NCBI GenBank assembly: GCA_029880325.1
Contig: JAOUOP010000004.1
Coordinates: forward strand, 1 to 64,000
Length of the DNA stretch: 64,000 nt
Direction of reading: 5' to 3'
Source: Myxococcales bacterium
GTDB taxonomy: Bacteria > Myxococcota_A > Polyangia > Polyangiales > JAFGIB01
Shown one piece after another: positions 46,137 through 55,448 of this stretch; the stretch's first letter is position 1, and the number at the start of each line of letters is the position of its first letter. A program made the translations under genes and the position numbers. A model generated the notes under the pieces. The model was given only the letters and a program-made list of their open reading frames with translations, was not told where the DNA came from and did not search any database.

Positions 46137-46305
46137 GGCTCCCACATCGCATTTGCAGAAGTCCCGTTCACCTGGGATGCGACTCGCGAGTGCCCCCGAG
46201 CTCTGTCGTGGGGATTTCGCTCGACGGGGCTTCAGGATGTCCGCGAGACGCACTATGACTGCTGTCCAGGTTGTGCGGCCGCTGCCGGCTGCCGGAGTTT
46301 CCGCG

Positions 46306-47030
<725 letters not shown>

Positions 47031-47034
<4 letters not shown>

Positions 47035-47798
47035 GCCCCAGACGCCAAAGACGAAAGCGCAACACGCGCACGATCGCTCGTATCCCCGAGCAGTCCCTTC
47101 AGGAGCGCGTCCTCGAACTCGCAGCCCCGCTGTTCGAGCGCCTCGGGGCCGACCCGGCACCCCAGGCCGTTCGCACCACGATTGAGCTGGCCATCGCGTT
47201 CTGGAACGCCAAGTCCGAGGAATCGAAGATCTGGGGAACCTCCAAGGCCAAAGAGCTCAACGACTTGCAGCGCAAGATGACGGGCAAGAAGGCGTCGGTC
47301 GAGAACGCTCAAGCCTTCGAGTTGCTCACGGAACGCTGGCGCGAGAAGGAGTTCGCGTACGACCCACGCCTCGTTGGCGAGTGGTCGCTCGAGGTCGGAG
47401 ACGATGGAGGGCCTCGGCTTTCTTGCGCGATGGAGCTGCCGGACGGTGTCGAAGCAGAGATCCCGCCGCCGATCGAGAAGCGCGTGGCGATTGGCGGCAC
47501 CTTCCTCGACGAGACGAGTATCCGCTTGACCGGCACGCCAGGCACGGTCGCCTTGCTGAGCTTCCCGCTGCAGCACCACCAGGCAACGTTGAGCGACGAC
47601 GGCTCCGTGACCGTTCACACGAAGATGCCCACGGTAGTCGCGCTCCTCGCCGAGGGCGTACTTCCGCCGATCGGCGGCGCGCCGGTGGGCCTGACCGTCC
47701 ACGGCAAGAGGATCGATGCGATGGTGCTCTCCGAGATTCGCTGCGACGCCGACCGTGGGACCAACGACATCGCCATCCTGTTCTTCAAGCCTGCGTAG
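47031..47798 (+). CDS. hypothetical protein coupled to the TPR-like gene
   Basis: A 255-aa protein starting at GTG 47031 overlapping the upstream stop. The N-terminal ~15 residues are strongly basic. Residues ~15-100 are helical (SLQERVLELAAPLFERLGAD, IELAIAFWNAK). The C-terminal half looks beta-rich (LVGEWSLEVGDDGG, VTVHTKMPTVVALLAEG). I do not recognise the family. The basic start could bind nucleic acid; otherwise no function is suggested. Confidence 0.55.
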
Positions 47799-47850
47799 CC
47801 CCCGGGCGCGCAGTGAGCTCACCTCGGTAGTCCGGGATGAACCACCGCCC

Positions 47851-47910
47851 GGTCGCATTTGACGACAGCCGGTCGCCTTTGGCGATAAGTGGTCGCTTTT
47901 GGCGATAACC
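47851..47910. repeat. three tandem 20-bp repeats (array B)
   Basis: Units at 47851, 47871 and 47891 of the type GGTCGCTTTTGGCGATAAGT, same orientation as array A (39129-39208) and followed by the same GATTCCATCGCC-containing ~100 bp. The two arrays bracket 8.7 kb of accessory sequence. Possibly remnant ends of an IS21-like element; no transposase is seen. Confidence 0.75.
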
Positions 47911-47984
47911 GGAGATTCCATCGCCTCACCATGCGACGCTCCAGGGCCTCGATGCGGAGGTTCAGAAGGCGTTCTTCACGGCTT

Positions 47985-48190
47985 GCTCGATGGGTCGATC
48001 GGCTGGAGCATGGTGGAGCTGGTCTGCCGCTTCGCGCGGCCCGAGGACGAGCAAGAGCTGCTGGCCGTGGCGCATACGAAGACGGTGCGCCAGATGCGGT
48101 CATGGCTGAAGCAGCGGGCCGACGGGCTGCGGGCGCAGGAGCGGGCGGCAGCTGGTGCCCCAGCGGTGGGTCCTAAGGCCGCTCGCCGGC
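47985..48190 (+). pseudogene. middle fragment of an HNH-endonuclease-type gene
   Basis: In one frame DGSIGWSMVELVCRFARPED then EQELLAVAHTKTVRQMRSWL match the part of myxobacterial HNH/13E12-type proteins that follows an '...LDGS' segment. The fragment at 39392-39740 ends with LDGS, so the two look like adjacent parts of one gene type. Neither start nor HNH domain is present here. It runs into the 3' end of the opposing lipoprotein gene. Confidence 0.55.
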
Positions 48191-49852
48191 GAATTCGAGG
48201 GGCGCGGTGGATGGGAGGTGGCTCAACAACCAAACCCGTCCGCCGTCGTAGGGCTCCATCGGGCGCGAGGTCTCCGCCAGTAGATCGATGAAGACGCCCG
48301 GGTCTACATGATTGCTGCGAACCACGGCGAGGCTGCCGTCGCTTGCGAGGTGGAAGTCGTGCTGGCCCCCGGTGGGATCGGCTTGCGAGAAGTACCAGGG
48401 CTTCCGGTCGCGGGGTAGGAGCTGCAGCGAGGAGCCGGCGAGTGCGTCTTCGGGAGCCGGCTTCGAAGTTTCGATCACGGGTCGGCAGTAGGTGCCGACC
48501 AGGTGATCAGCGGTGACGGTCCAGGTGTCGCCGGCGTAGCGGCCCCGCAGGTGCGTGGCTTGCGCCACCGGCAGTCCGAGGCGCTGCCAGCCCCCGTCGC
48601 CGTGGCCTTCGATGTAGAGGGCGTGGCTGTCTTCGTGCGCGTCGATCAGCCGCGTCACGATGCGACCGTCACGGGTCAATGCGACTTGGCTCGCGCAGTA
48701 ATCGGGCTGCGCCTGGAGGTGTGCGGGCAGCGCGGGCGTCGGGCGCGCCTCGATCACGGCCGACGGGGCGTGGAGGACCCAGACGCGGCCCGTTCCGACG
48801 GGGGTCGAGACCCCGACGAAGTACTCGCCCTCCCTGAGAATAGTCACCGTTTCGGTGAAGCTCGGCCCCGTGACGGGCGTCAGCCGCTGGCTGTCGAGAT
48901 CGAGTACGGCCCGGGGTTGACCGCCCAGCGTCAGCAGGGTGTAGGCACCGGGGCCGACGTGCAGGTCGAGGTCCCGGTCTTCGGCGTCGGGCGCGTCGAT
49001 GGTGTGAAGCTGAACGGTCTCCGGGCTCTCAACGGCGAGTTGATGTCCGTCGGCGGTGCGCGTCAGGTAGATCCAGGCGCCGGCTCGGCCCACCGCGGGT
49101 GAGGGCACTTCGTCGCCCGAGAGGGGCTCGAAGGTCAGCGCTGCGAGCTCCCGCCGGGCGGCGTCGTAGATGCCGTAATGAATGGCGTCCGGCGTGTGCT
49201 CGAAAACCGCCAGGTGCGTGGCGTCGAGCCATGGGCCACCCTTCCGCCAACCGTTGGGCAGCGAGTGCGAGCTGCCGTCTTCGGGGTCGACGATCGTCGT
49301 CTGGAACAGATCCGTCGTCCGATACTCGCCGTAGACTAGACCTGCCTCGGAGAGGTCCAGCGCCAGGGGACCGCCGTAGGGCGAGATCTGCTCCCAGAGG
49401 AGTTCGCCGTGCAGGTGGAGTAGGGCGCGCATGAGCGGGCCCTCGGTGCCGTAGGGACCGGGGGCGGCGTAGGTGACCAACAGGTAACGGTTCGCGTGGA
49501 GGATCTCGCGCCGGATGGAGCCGTCCTGCTGGGAGGGGCTTAGCCCGATGGCGCTCCAGGGGTCTGGAAAGCGATGGAAGGCCTCGCGAGCGCCGTCGGC
49601 GGTCTCGAGGTAGACCGTGTGGTCCACGAAGAGTGCCATTACGGGGGCCTCGGGGTCCGCGCTCTCGGCCGTCGAAGTGATCACGTCGGCTCGCGACGTC
49701 GGTGTCGACACGGCCGCCGTCGCGGCGCCGTCATGGGGCCGTGCCTGCACGTTCGAACCGGGCGAAGCGTCGAGAGAATGGCTCGTGGTGCAGCCGAGGG
49801 ACGCTGTCAGCCATGCGAAGACCAGCTCGAGGGTGGGCCGTCGTGTCGTCAT
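48173..49852 (-). CDS. beta-propeller-like lipoprotein
   Basis: A 559-aa predicted lipoprotein: signal peptide ELVFAWLTASL with lipobox SLGC, a Ser/Thr/Ala linker to ~65, then about 480 residues of alternating strands rich in Gly, Asp, Tyr and Trp (e.g. DHTVYLETADGAREAF, WIYLTRTADGHQLAVES) without helices, suggesting a beta-propeller. No enzyme motif. It is divergent from a LysR-type gene with 77 bp between starts, the classical arrangement for LysR control (inference). Confidence 0.65.
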   Translation of the reverse strand: MTTRRPTLELVFAWLTASLGCTTSHSLDASPGSNVQARPHDGAATAAVSTPTSRADVITSTAESADPEAPVMALFVDHTVYLETADGAREAFHRFPDPWSAIGLSPSQQDGSIRREILHANRYLLVTYAAPGPYGTEGPLMRALLHLHGELLWEQISPYGGPLALDLSEAGLVYGEYRTTDLFQTTIVDPEDGSSHSLPNGWRKGGPWLDATHLAVFEHTPDAIHYGIYDAARRELAALTFEPLSGDEVPSPAVGRAGAWIYLTRTADGHQLAVESPETVQLHTIDAPDAEDRDLDLHVGPGAYTLLTLGGQPRAVLDLDSQRLTPVTGPSFTETVTILREGEYFVGVSTPVGTGRVWVLHAPSAVIEARPTPALPAHLQAQPDYCASQVALTRDGRIVTRLIDAHEDSHALYIEGHGDGGWQRLGLPVAQATHLRGRYAGDTWTVTADHLVGTYCRPVIETSKPAPEDALAGSSLQLLPRDRKPWYFSQADPTGGQHDFHLASDGSLAVVRSNHVDPGVFIDLLAETSRPMEPYDGGRVWLLSHLPSTAPLEFAGERP

Positions 49853-49922
49853 GCATGAACAAGGTGACAGGTACCGATTGGTCTTTGAAGCAGTGTATTT
49901 GATAAGGTATTGAATGAAATCT

Positions 49923-49931
49923 TGCTATAAT
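49923..49931 (+). promoter_or_regulatory. extended -10 promoter of the LysR gene
   Basis: TGCTATAAT is a perfect TATAAT with the TGn extension. No good -35 lies 17 bp upstream. If used, transcription would start near 49938, right at the GTG at 49939, implying a leaderless mRNA and excluding the ATG at 49930. Confidence 0.55.
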
Positions 49932-49938
49932 GTGTCGC

Positions 49939-50841
49939 GTGATCGGCTCCCCGCTCCCCGACCCCGAGTCGCTTCGCTGCTTTCTCGGCCTTGCCGAGCG
50001 GCTCAACTTTCGGGCTGCGGCCGCAACGGTGGGGCTTTCGCCGGCGGCGTTCGGTAGCCGCATCAAGGGGCTTGAGGAGGCACTTGGCGCCACCCTCTTC
50101 GCGCGCACGACTCGCTCGGTGCGGCTCACCGCATCGGGCGAGGCCCTGGTTCCGCAGGCGCGCCGCTGCATCGAGGAGGCGCGGCGCTGCGCCGAGGTCG
50201 CGAAGCTCGGCGAGCTGCCGAGCTTCGAGCTGACGGTCGGGACGCGCTACGAGCTGGGCATGAGCTGGTTGTTGCCGGCGATCGACGAACTCGCCGCGCT
50301 GACGCCGCAGCGCGCGCTGCATCTCTACTTCGGGGACACGCCCGATCTCCTGCCGCGGATGCAGCGAGGTCAGCTCGACTGTGTGGTGACCAGCGCCCGC
50401 ATCGCCGACGCCAGCTTTGACTACGCCCGCTTGCATGAAGAGCGCTATGTGCTGGTGGCCTCGCCGCGGACGTTGGCCGGGCACGCGCTGCGACGACCCG
50501 AGGATGCAGCCCGTCACACCCTGATCGACGCCCATGCCGACCTGCCCCTGTTTCGATACTTTCTCGATGCCCGGCCTTCCGAAGAACTCTGGCGCTTCGC
50601 CCGCGTGGACTTTTTCGGCACCATCGCGGCGATTCGCGCGCGGGTCCTGGCCCACGCGGGCGTGGCGGTGCTGCCCCACTACTTCGTGAAAGCGGACTTG
50701 ACGTGCGGCCGGTTACGAACGGTCGCACCACGAACGAAGTTGCCGTCCGATTGGTTCCGACTGGTTTGGCGCCAAGGTCACCCTCGAACGAGCCAGCTGC
50801 ACGTGCTCGCGAGCCAGCTTTCGAAGCAGCCGCTTCGCTGA
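49939..50841 (+). CDS. LysR-family transcriptional regulator
   Basis: A 300-aa LysR-type regulator. The N-terminal winged helix is PESLRCFLGLAERLNFRAAA followed by VGLSPAAFGSRIKGLEEALG and ARTTRSVRLTASGEALV. The C-terminal part is the two-lobed substrate-binding domain, with FELTVGTRYELGMSWLLPAI at its start. The effector is unknown. Start chosen as GTG 49939 because the ATG at 49930 lies inside a TATAAT. It probably controls itself and the divergent lipoprotein gene. Confidence 0.88.
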   Translation: MIGSPLPDPESLRCFLGLAERLNFRAAAATVGLSPAAFGSRIKGLEEALGATLFARTTRSVRLTASGEALVPQARRCIEEARRCAEVAKLGELPSFELTVGTRYELGMSWLLPAIDELAALTPQRALHLYFGDTPDLLPRMQRGQLDCVVTSARIADASFDYARLHEERYVLVASPRTLAGHALRRPEDAARHTLIDAHADLPLFRYFLDARPSEELWRFARVDFFGTIAAIRARVLAHAGVAVLPHYFVKADLTCGRLRTVAPRTKLPSDWFRLVWRQGHPRTSQLHVLASQLSKQPLR

Positions 50842-51062
50842 CGTTCTGCTCGGGCGGTGGTGTGAGCATGTCACGATCGATCCCGGCCCATGGCACCGCC
50901 CGGCCCCCGCCTTGCGAGCCGTTCGAAGCGATCGATGGACTCGGCGAGTTCGTCGCAGATCATCGGCAGGTCGTCTGCCGGCCCGAGGTAGCGCAGGTCG
51001 TCGACACCCTGGGTAAGGCCCCGCCAGCTGCGTTGAGCGCGGTGGCCGTGTTATGGTTGCGA

Positions 51063-52220
51063 ATGGCCAGCACGCGCACACGCATCATCGGCACCACGCG
51101 CCTCGAAGCGCCGGTCGCGCAGGGAGGGATGGCGGAGGTTTATCGCGGCGAGCAGAAAACACTGGGTCGCAGGGTTGCGGTTAAAGTCATGCTTCCCGAC
51201 CTTGCCAAGAAGCGGGACATGGTGAAGCGGTTTCGGCGAGAGGCCAGGGCGCTGGCCAACCTACGCCACGAAAATATCGTGGCCATTCACGATCTGGTCG
51301 AAAAGAACAACCAGCACTTCATGATCATGGAGTATGTCGATGGCATCGACTTGCATGAGCTTCTGAAAGGAGGCAAAGGAGCGCCGCTCGACGTCGCACT
51401 GCTCGTGGCGGCAGGAGTAGCTCGTGCACTCGAGCACGCGCATTTTCGCCGAGTCATCCACCGGGACATCAAGCCATCCAACATCATGGTGTCGCTCGGT
51501 GGCGATGTAAAACTGGCGGACTTCGGGCTGGCGAAGGACCTCTCGGTTGACGACCTCACCCAGGCGGGCATCGTGCTGGGAACGCCGTCCTACATTGCCC
51601 CTGAATTTCTCAAGGGTGCGCGTGCCACCCAGCACAGTGATATCTACGCACTGGGGGTCGTGCTGTACGAGTGCATTTCGGGAACCAGGCCGTTCCGGGG
51701 CGAAACCACGACGCAGCTCTTTGCAGCTATCGCAAAGGGGGATCGGCCGCGACTTCGAACGGTGGCGCCAGATTGCCCCAGGGCGGTCGAAAAAATCGTC
51801 GATCGCTGCATGGATAACGATCCCGACAAACGCTGGGGCCGAGTTTCCGAACTCCGCAAGGAGTTGGAGCAGCAACTCAATCGACTTCTGAAAGGCAGCC
51901 CCTCAGCCCGCATGGTGGCCTACCTATACGATCGTGGTTACGCAACCCCAGACCACCTCGCCACATTGGATATCGCTCAACTCACCGAGGCCGATCCATC
52001 GATCGAACTATCTCTGGCGGATATTGTACCCGTGAACGACGTGGAGGAACTCGAAACCGACGAGGAATCGAACGCCGAGGAGACCTTCACCGGAACCGGG
52101 CGAAGGATCTTGCTCGCCGTTGCCGTTCTACTAGCCATCGGTGGATTGACGGCCTACTCGCTCGAGCTTCGGTGGACCGACGATCTACTCGCTCCGGCCA
52201 GATCGTGGCTCGAGCCCTAA
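51063..52220 (+). CDS. Hanks-type Ser/Thr protein kinase, single-pass membrane
   Basis: A 385-aa kinase. The Gly-rich loop APVAQGGMAEVYRG, ATP-binding lysine VAVKVMLP, catalytic loop VIHRDIKPSNIM, Mg-binding LADFGLAKD and GTPSYIAPEFL are all intact, so it should be active. After the kinase domain come ~70 acidic residues and one transmembrane helix (ILLAVAVLLAIGGLTAYSL), with a short extracytoplasmic tail and no sensor domain. Start ATG at 51063; the upstream 220 bp after the LysR gene show no gene. Confidence 0.93.
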   Translation: MASTRTRIIGTTRLEAPVAQGGMAEVYRGEQKTLGRRVAVKVMLPDLAKKRDMVKRFRREARALANLRHENIVAIHDLVEKNNQHFMIMEYVDGIDLHELLKGGKGAPLDVALLVAAGVARALEHAHFRRVIHRDIKPSNIMVSLGGDVKLADFGLAKDLSVDDLTQAGIVLGTPSYIAPEFLKGARATQHSDIYALGVVLYECISGTRPFRGETTTQLFAAIAKGDRPRLRTVAPDCPRAVEKIVDRCMDNDPDKRWGRVSELRKELEQQLNRLLKGSPSARMVAYLYDRGYATPDHLATLDIAQLTEADPSIELSLADIVPVNDVEELETDEESNAEETFTGTGRRILLAVAVLLAIGGLTAYSLELRWTDDLLAPARSWLEP

Positions 52221-52564
52221 GGGGCTGCTCCAGACCCATGCTTAGGATCCGTGCTAAGGGCCCGCGCAGCCGGAAGGTGCGGCGGCCGCGCATGCAGTGG
52301 CTGGAGCGGCGGGGCCGGGGATGGCTTTCGGGCGTAGTTCGGGGGACTCATTTTCTCCAGGGTGCCTGCGCGTGGGCGATGTTCAGCAGCCTCGCAGGCA
52401 CGTAAGTGCCGACGTTCTTTGGCGGGCTTCTCGACCCACCGCTCCCCTGGGTCCGCTAAACCCGCTCTCCCTCGCGAATTTGCGGCAATTTCAAACCGGT
52501 CGCCGCTCTAGGATCGACCCGGCGGGCGGGAATGACGCGTGACGATGCGAACTGAGGTTGCAGG
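52221..52564. other. intergenic region, no supported gene
   Basis: About 345 bp after the kinase gene. GC-rich with short inverted stretches (e.g. near 52395-52420) but no clear terminator or promoter and no convincing frame. Confidence 0.35.
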
Positions 52565-53660
52565 ATGACGATGGCGGGGCATCGCGCTTCGACCTGGCTG
52601 CTGCTGTGGTGCGCCATTTCCGCCGGGCTGGGATGCGCGGCCGACCGCTCCGCGAGCGGCGACATGGTCGATGACCAGGCCGCCGCCAGTGCCCAACCCA
52701 AAGGGGGCGATGGCTGCGCATCCGAGGCCCCCTGCCCACCACCGGCCCCGCCTTGCGACTCCGGTAGCGGCGACTGTGATCGGACTGCCGAACTGGACGC
52801 CGGCGCCCATGGCAGCACCGACGCCTCGCCCGAGGCAACCCCCGCCGACGCCGCCGCCGACTCCGGGGCCTCGACGACGACCCAGCCTGGCATCCGCCCC
52901 GATCCCACATCGCTACCTTCTCTGATTTGGATCGCCAACACCATCGAGGGCACCGTCTCCAAGCTCGATACGCGCACGATGAGCGAGCTGGGGCGCTACC
53001 TCACCAGCCCCCAAGGGCTCGGTTTGCCGTCGCGGACTTCCGTCGCCAACGACGGCGACGCCGCCATCGCCAACCGCGGCAACGCCACCGCCTTGAGCGG
53101 CGGCGACGGCGGAGGCGTGATCAAGATCCATGCGTCACTCGAGCGCTGCGTCGACAAGAATGGCAACGGCGCGATCGAGACCTCCACGGGGAGTTCCGAC
53201 GTCCTGCCCTGGGGCGACGACGAATGCGTCGCGTGGTACCGGCCCCTCGGCTACTTCAGCAATCGACCCCTCGCCTGGGCCCCAGCGCCCGCGCCCGACA
53301 CGCCCTCCAAGGTCTGGACGGCCGGCACCGACTACTGTGACTTTGCGGCCTGCAGCCTCGAGGTGCTGCGCCTCGATGGCACCACCGGCGCGGTCGTCGA
53401 CTCGATCTCCATCCGGGGGCTCGCGGGAGTGGATTTCACCACCGGCGCATCCGAGCCAACCGTTCCTCCGGCCCTCTTGCCTCCCACCACGTTGATTCGC
53501 CGCCATGAACAACGGCGCCGACAGGGACACCGCCTGGCGGGTCGATCTCGTCAGCGGCGACATCCAAAAATACACGGGCCTCAGCAGTCCCTACTCCTAC
53601 AGCGACATGACCGGGGTCGGCCTGATGGTCGCCGGCTACCAGGAACCAGCCCCACCCTGA
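52565..53660 (+). pseudogene. frameshifted lipoprotein (Vgb/NHL-propeller-like)
   Basis: ATG 52565 opens a signal peptide (WLLLWCAISAG, lipobox GLGC), a Pro/Ala/Asp linker and a propeller-like part with LIWIANTIEGTVSKLDTRTM and DKNGNGAIETSTG. Near 53470-53505 the reading sense moves to another frame, which continues NNGADRDTAWRVDLVSGDIQ and GVGLMVAGYQEPAPP to a stop at 53658-53660. Family members (fibro-slime/Vgb-like lipoproteins) are longer, so an internal deletion with frame change is likely. Confidence 0.6.
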
Positions 53661-53737
53661 TTCGACGCAGAGCGCTCGATCGAGCGGCGGGGTGTGGTGC
53701 CCATGGCTCCCGACTCCCCGCGGGGGGGGTCGAGGTT

Positions 53738-54418
53738 TTATACCGTTCGCTGCTCGAGATCCCGCGCCTCACGCATCAGCCCGAGTAGCTCTTCTTTGTC
53801 GAGCGCCTCGAGCACGCGCACGCTCAGCATTTTGCCGAGGTTCTTCAGGCTGGCTTCGAGCGTGGATGCTGGCGCGTCGGCGAAAAGTTCGACGGCGGCT
53901 TCGATGGCCGGGCGATGACTGCATAACTCGCGGCTGAATAGGTGGGTCGCGAGGCTGGAGCGGGAAAAGGCGCGGTGGGTGAGCCCGTAGTCCTGGCCGT
54001 CGCGGGTGAGTTCGGCGATCCACCACCAGCGGCTGAAGGCGTTGGCGTCGTGGCGGGTGCCGGCGCGCCAGAAACGATCTCTCATGGTTGCGTAGGAGCG
54101 GTACTCCCAGCGGTGGCGCACGAGTTCGGGGTGGCGGAGGATGGCGAGATAGCGGAAGGGGCCCGGGTCGGCGGCTTCGCGGCGGGTCAGGGGCAGGCTG
54201 CGATGGATATCGATGGCGATGTCGGCGTCGCTGTTGGCGTCGGCCGGCGGGTAGTCGAGCAATGCCCGGTGTACGGTTTGGTCGAGAGCCTCGAGGGAGA
54301 TGTCACGGGGCATCGGGGCCACCAGCGGCCCGCAGTCTTTTTCGTCGTAGCGAGGGCATTGCCCGGAGGCGAATTCCGGGGTGATGAGGCGCCGACCGCT
54401 GGGCAAGAGGCTCCACAT
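53738..54418 (-). CDS. DUF6339-family protein, third gene of the GHKL operon
   Basis: A 226-aa protein matching the DUF6339 pattern: a central Arg/Trp-rich segment (YRSYATMRDRFWRAG, then WWWIAELT), AFSRSSLATHLFSRELCSHR, and the helical end LGKMLSVRVLEALDKEELLG. No catalytic residues can be assigned. Family function is unknown. It starts 7 bp after the stop of the middle gene and is third in a coupled set led by a GHKL ATPase. Confidence 0.72.
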   Translation of the reverse strand: MWSLLPSGRRLITPEFASGQCPRYDEKDCGPLVAPMPRDISLEALDQTVHRALLDYPPADANSDADIAIDIHRSLPLTRREAADPGPFRYLAILRHPELVRHRWEYRSYATMRDRFWRAGTRHDANAFSRWWWIAELTRDGQDYGLTHRAFSRSSLATHLFSRELCSHRPAIEAAVELFADAPASTLEASLKNLGKMLSVRVLEALDKEELLGLMREARDLEQRTV

Positions 54419-54425
54419 GATGCGC

Positions 54426-55448
54426 CTAGCCCCGGCCCACGCCGACGGTGTCCTGGACCAGGCGCTCCATGTGCTTGACGAGGTCCAGGCGCTGCTGCAG
54501 GGCCTGGTCGCATAGGGCGCTGAGCTGGCCGAGGGCGTGGTCGCTGTCGCGGATTTCGATGAGTTCGCGCAGTCGCTCGTGGTGGCGCTTGAGGTTGGGG
54601 AAGACCTGCGGCAGTAGCTCGGCGAGCACGCCGTCCTGCCAGCTGTGGCGCGTGGTGCCGTCTTCGGAGAGGGCCTCGGCGGCGTGCATGAAGAGCTGAC
54701 TCCAGACGCTGACCGACATCATGTCGTAGAAGACTTCGCGCAGCCGGGCCCGCGTGCCCGATTGACCGCGGGCGTCGAGGGCGTCGGCGATGGAGCGGTG
54801 GTCGGAGTTGATTAGAAGCAGCGGTTGGTCGCCCGAAAGTTCCAGGTAGTGTAGGCGATAGGGTTGGCTTCGCAGTTGGGGATCCTGCCTGAAGCTCCGG
54901 TATTGCACGTCCAGGAATTGCCCGGCCCGGGTCGCTGGTGCGTAGGGCACGACGCTCAGGGCCCGCCCCGAGGCCAGGCGGTGTCCGGCTGCGTGGGCGA
55001 AGCCGCTCACGGCCCTGCCGGGCTCGCTGCGCACGAGCCAGGGCGTGATGGCGCAGGGACCGGCCAGCTCGTGGTGCTCGAGGCGCACCTCGACGGTCAC
55101 CGCTTCCGTTGTCGGCTCGAAGGGCAGGGGCAGCGCCCGCCGCAGTCGTGCCCGTGGCTCGCTCACCACCAGCAATAGGCGCACCGCGGGGCGCTGCAGC
55201 TCCTGGGGCGGCAGCAGCTGCGATAGCAGCTCCGGGTCGCGGCTGAGCTGCAGGCGAAGTCGCAGTCGCTGCCAGCGGTCGTCTTCCAGGTGAAGCTCGC
55301 TCTGGTCGCGATCTTCGGCGTCTTGCAATAGCGGCGTTTCGTCGTCGATCTGGGCTTGCAGCAGCTCGAGCTTGAGGCCCGTGCGCGCAAAGCGAAAGGG
55401 CATGAAGCGCTCGCGCTTGACGCGCTCGGTTCGCAGGGCGTCGCTCAC
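54426..55448 (-). CDS. unknown protein between GHKL ATPase and DUF6339 genes
   Basis: A 340-aa protein I do not recognise. GTG start at 55448 overlaps the ATPase stop (GTGA). The N-terminal ~200 residues look beta-rich (MPFRFARTGLKLELL, TEAVTVEVRLEHHELAG), followed by YRLHYLELSGDQPLLLINSD, and a helical C-terminal third (LLPQVFPNLKRHHERLRELI, LVKHMERLVQDTV). No signal peptide or membrane segment. By position it should work with both neighbours. Confidence 0.7.
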   Translation of the reverse strand: MSDALRTERVKRERFMPFRFARTGLKLELLQAQIDDETPLLQDAEDRDQSELHLEDDRWQRLRLRLQLSRDPELLSQLLPPQELQRPAVRLLLVVSEPRARLRRALPLPFEPTTEAVTVEVRLEHHELAGPCAITPWLVRSEPGRAVSGFAHAAGHRLASGRALSVVPYAPATRAGQFLDVQYRSFRQDPQLRSQPYRLHYLELSGDQPLLLINSDHRSIADALDARGQSGTRARLREVFYDMMSVSVWSQLFMHAAEALSEDGTTRHSWQDGVLAELLPQVFPNLKRHHERLRELIEIRDSDHALGQLSALCDQALQQRLDLVKHMERLVQDTVGVGRG

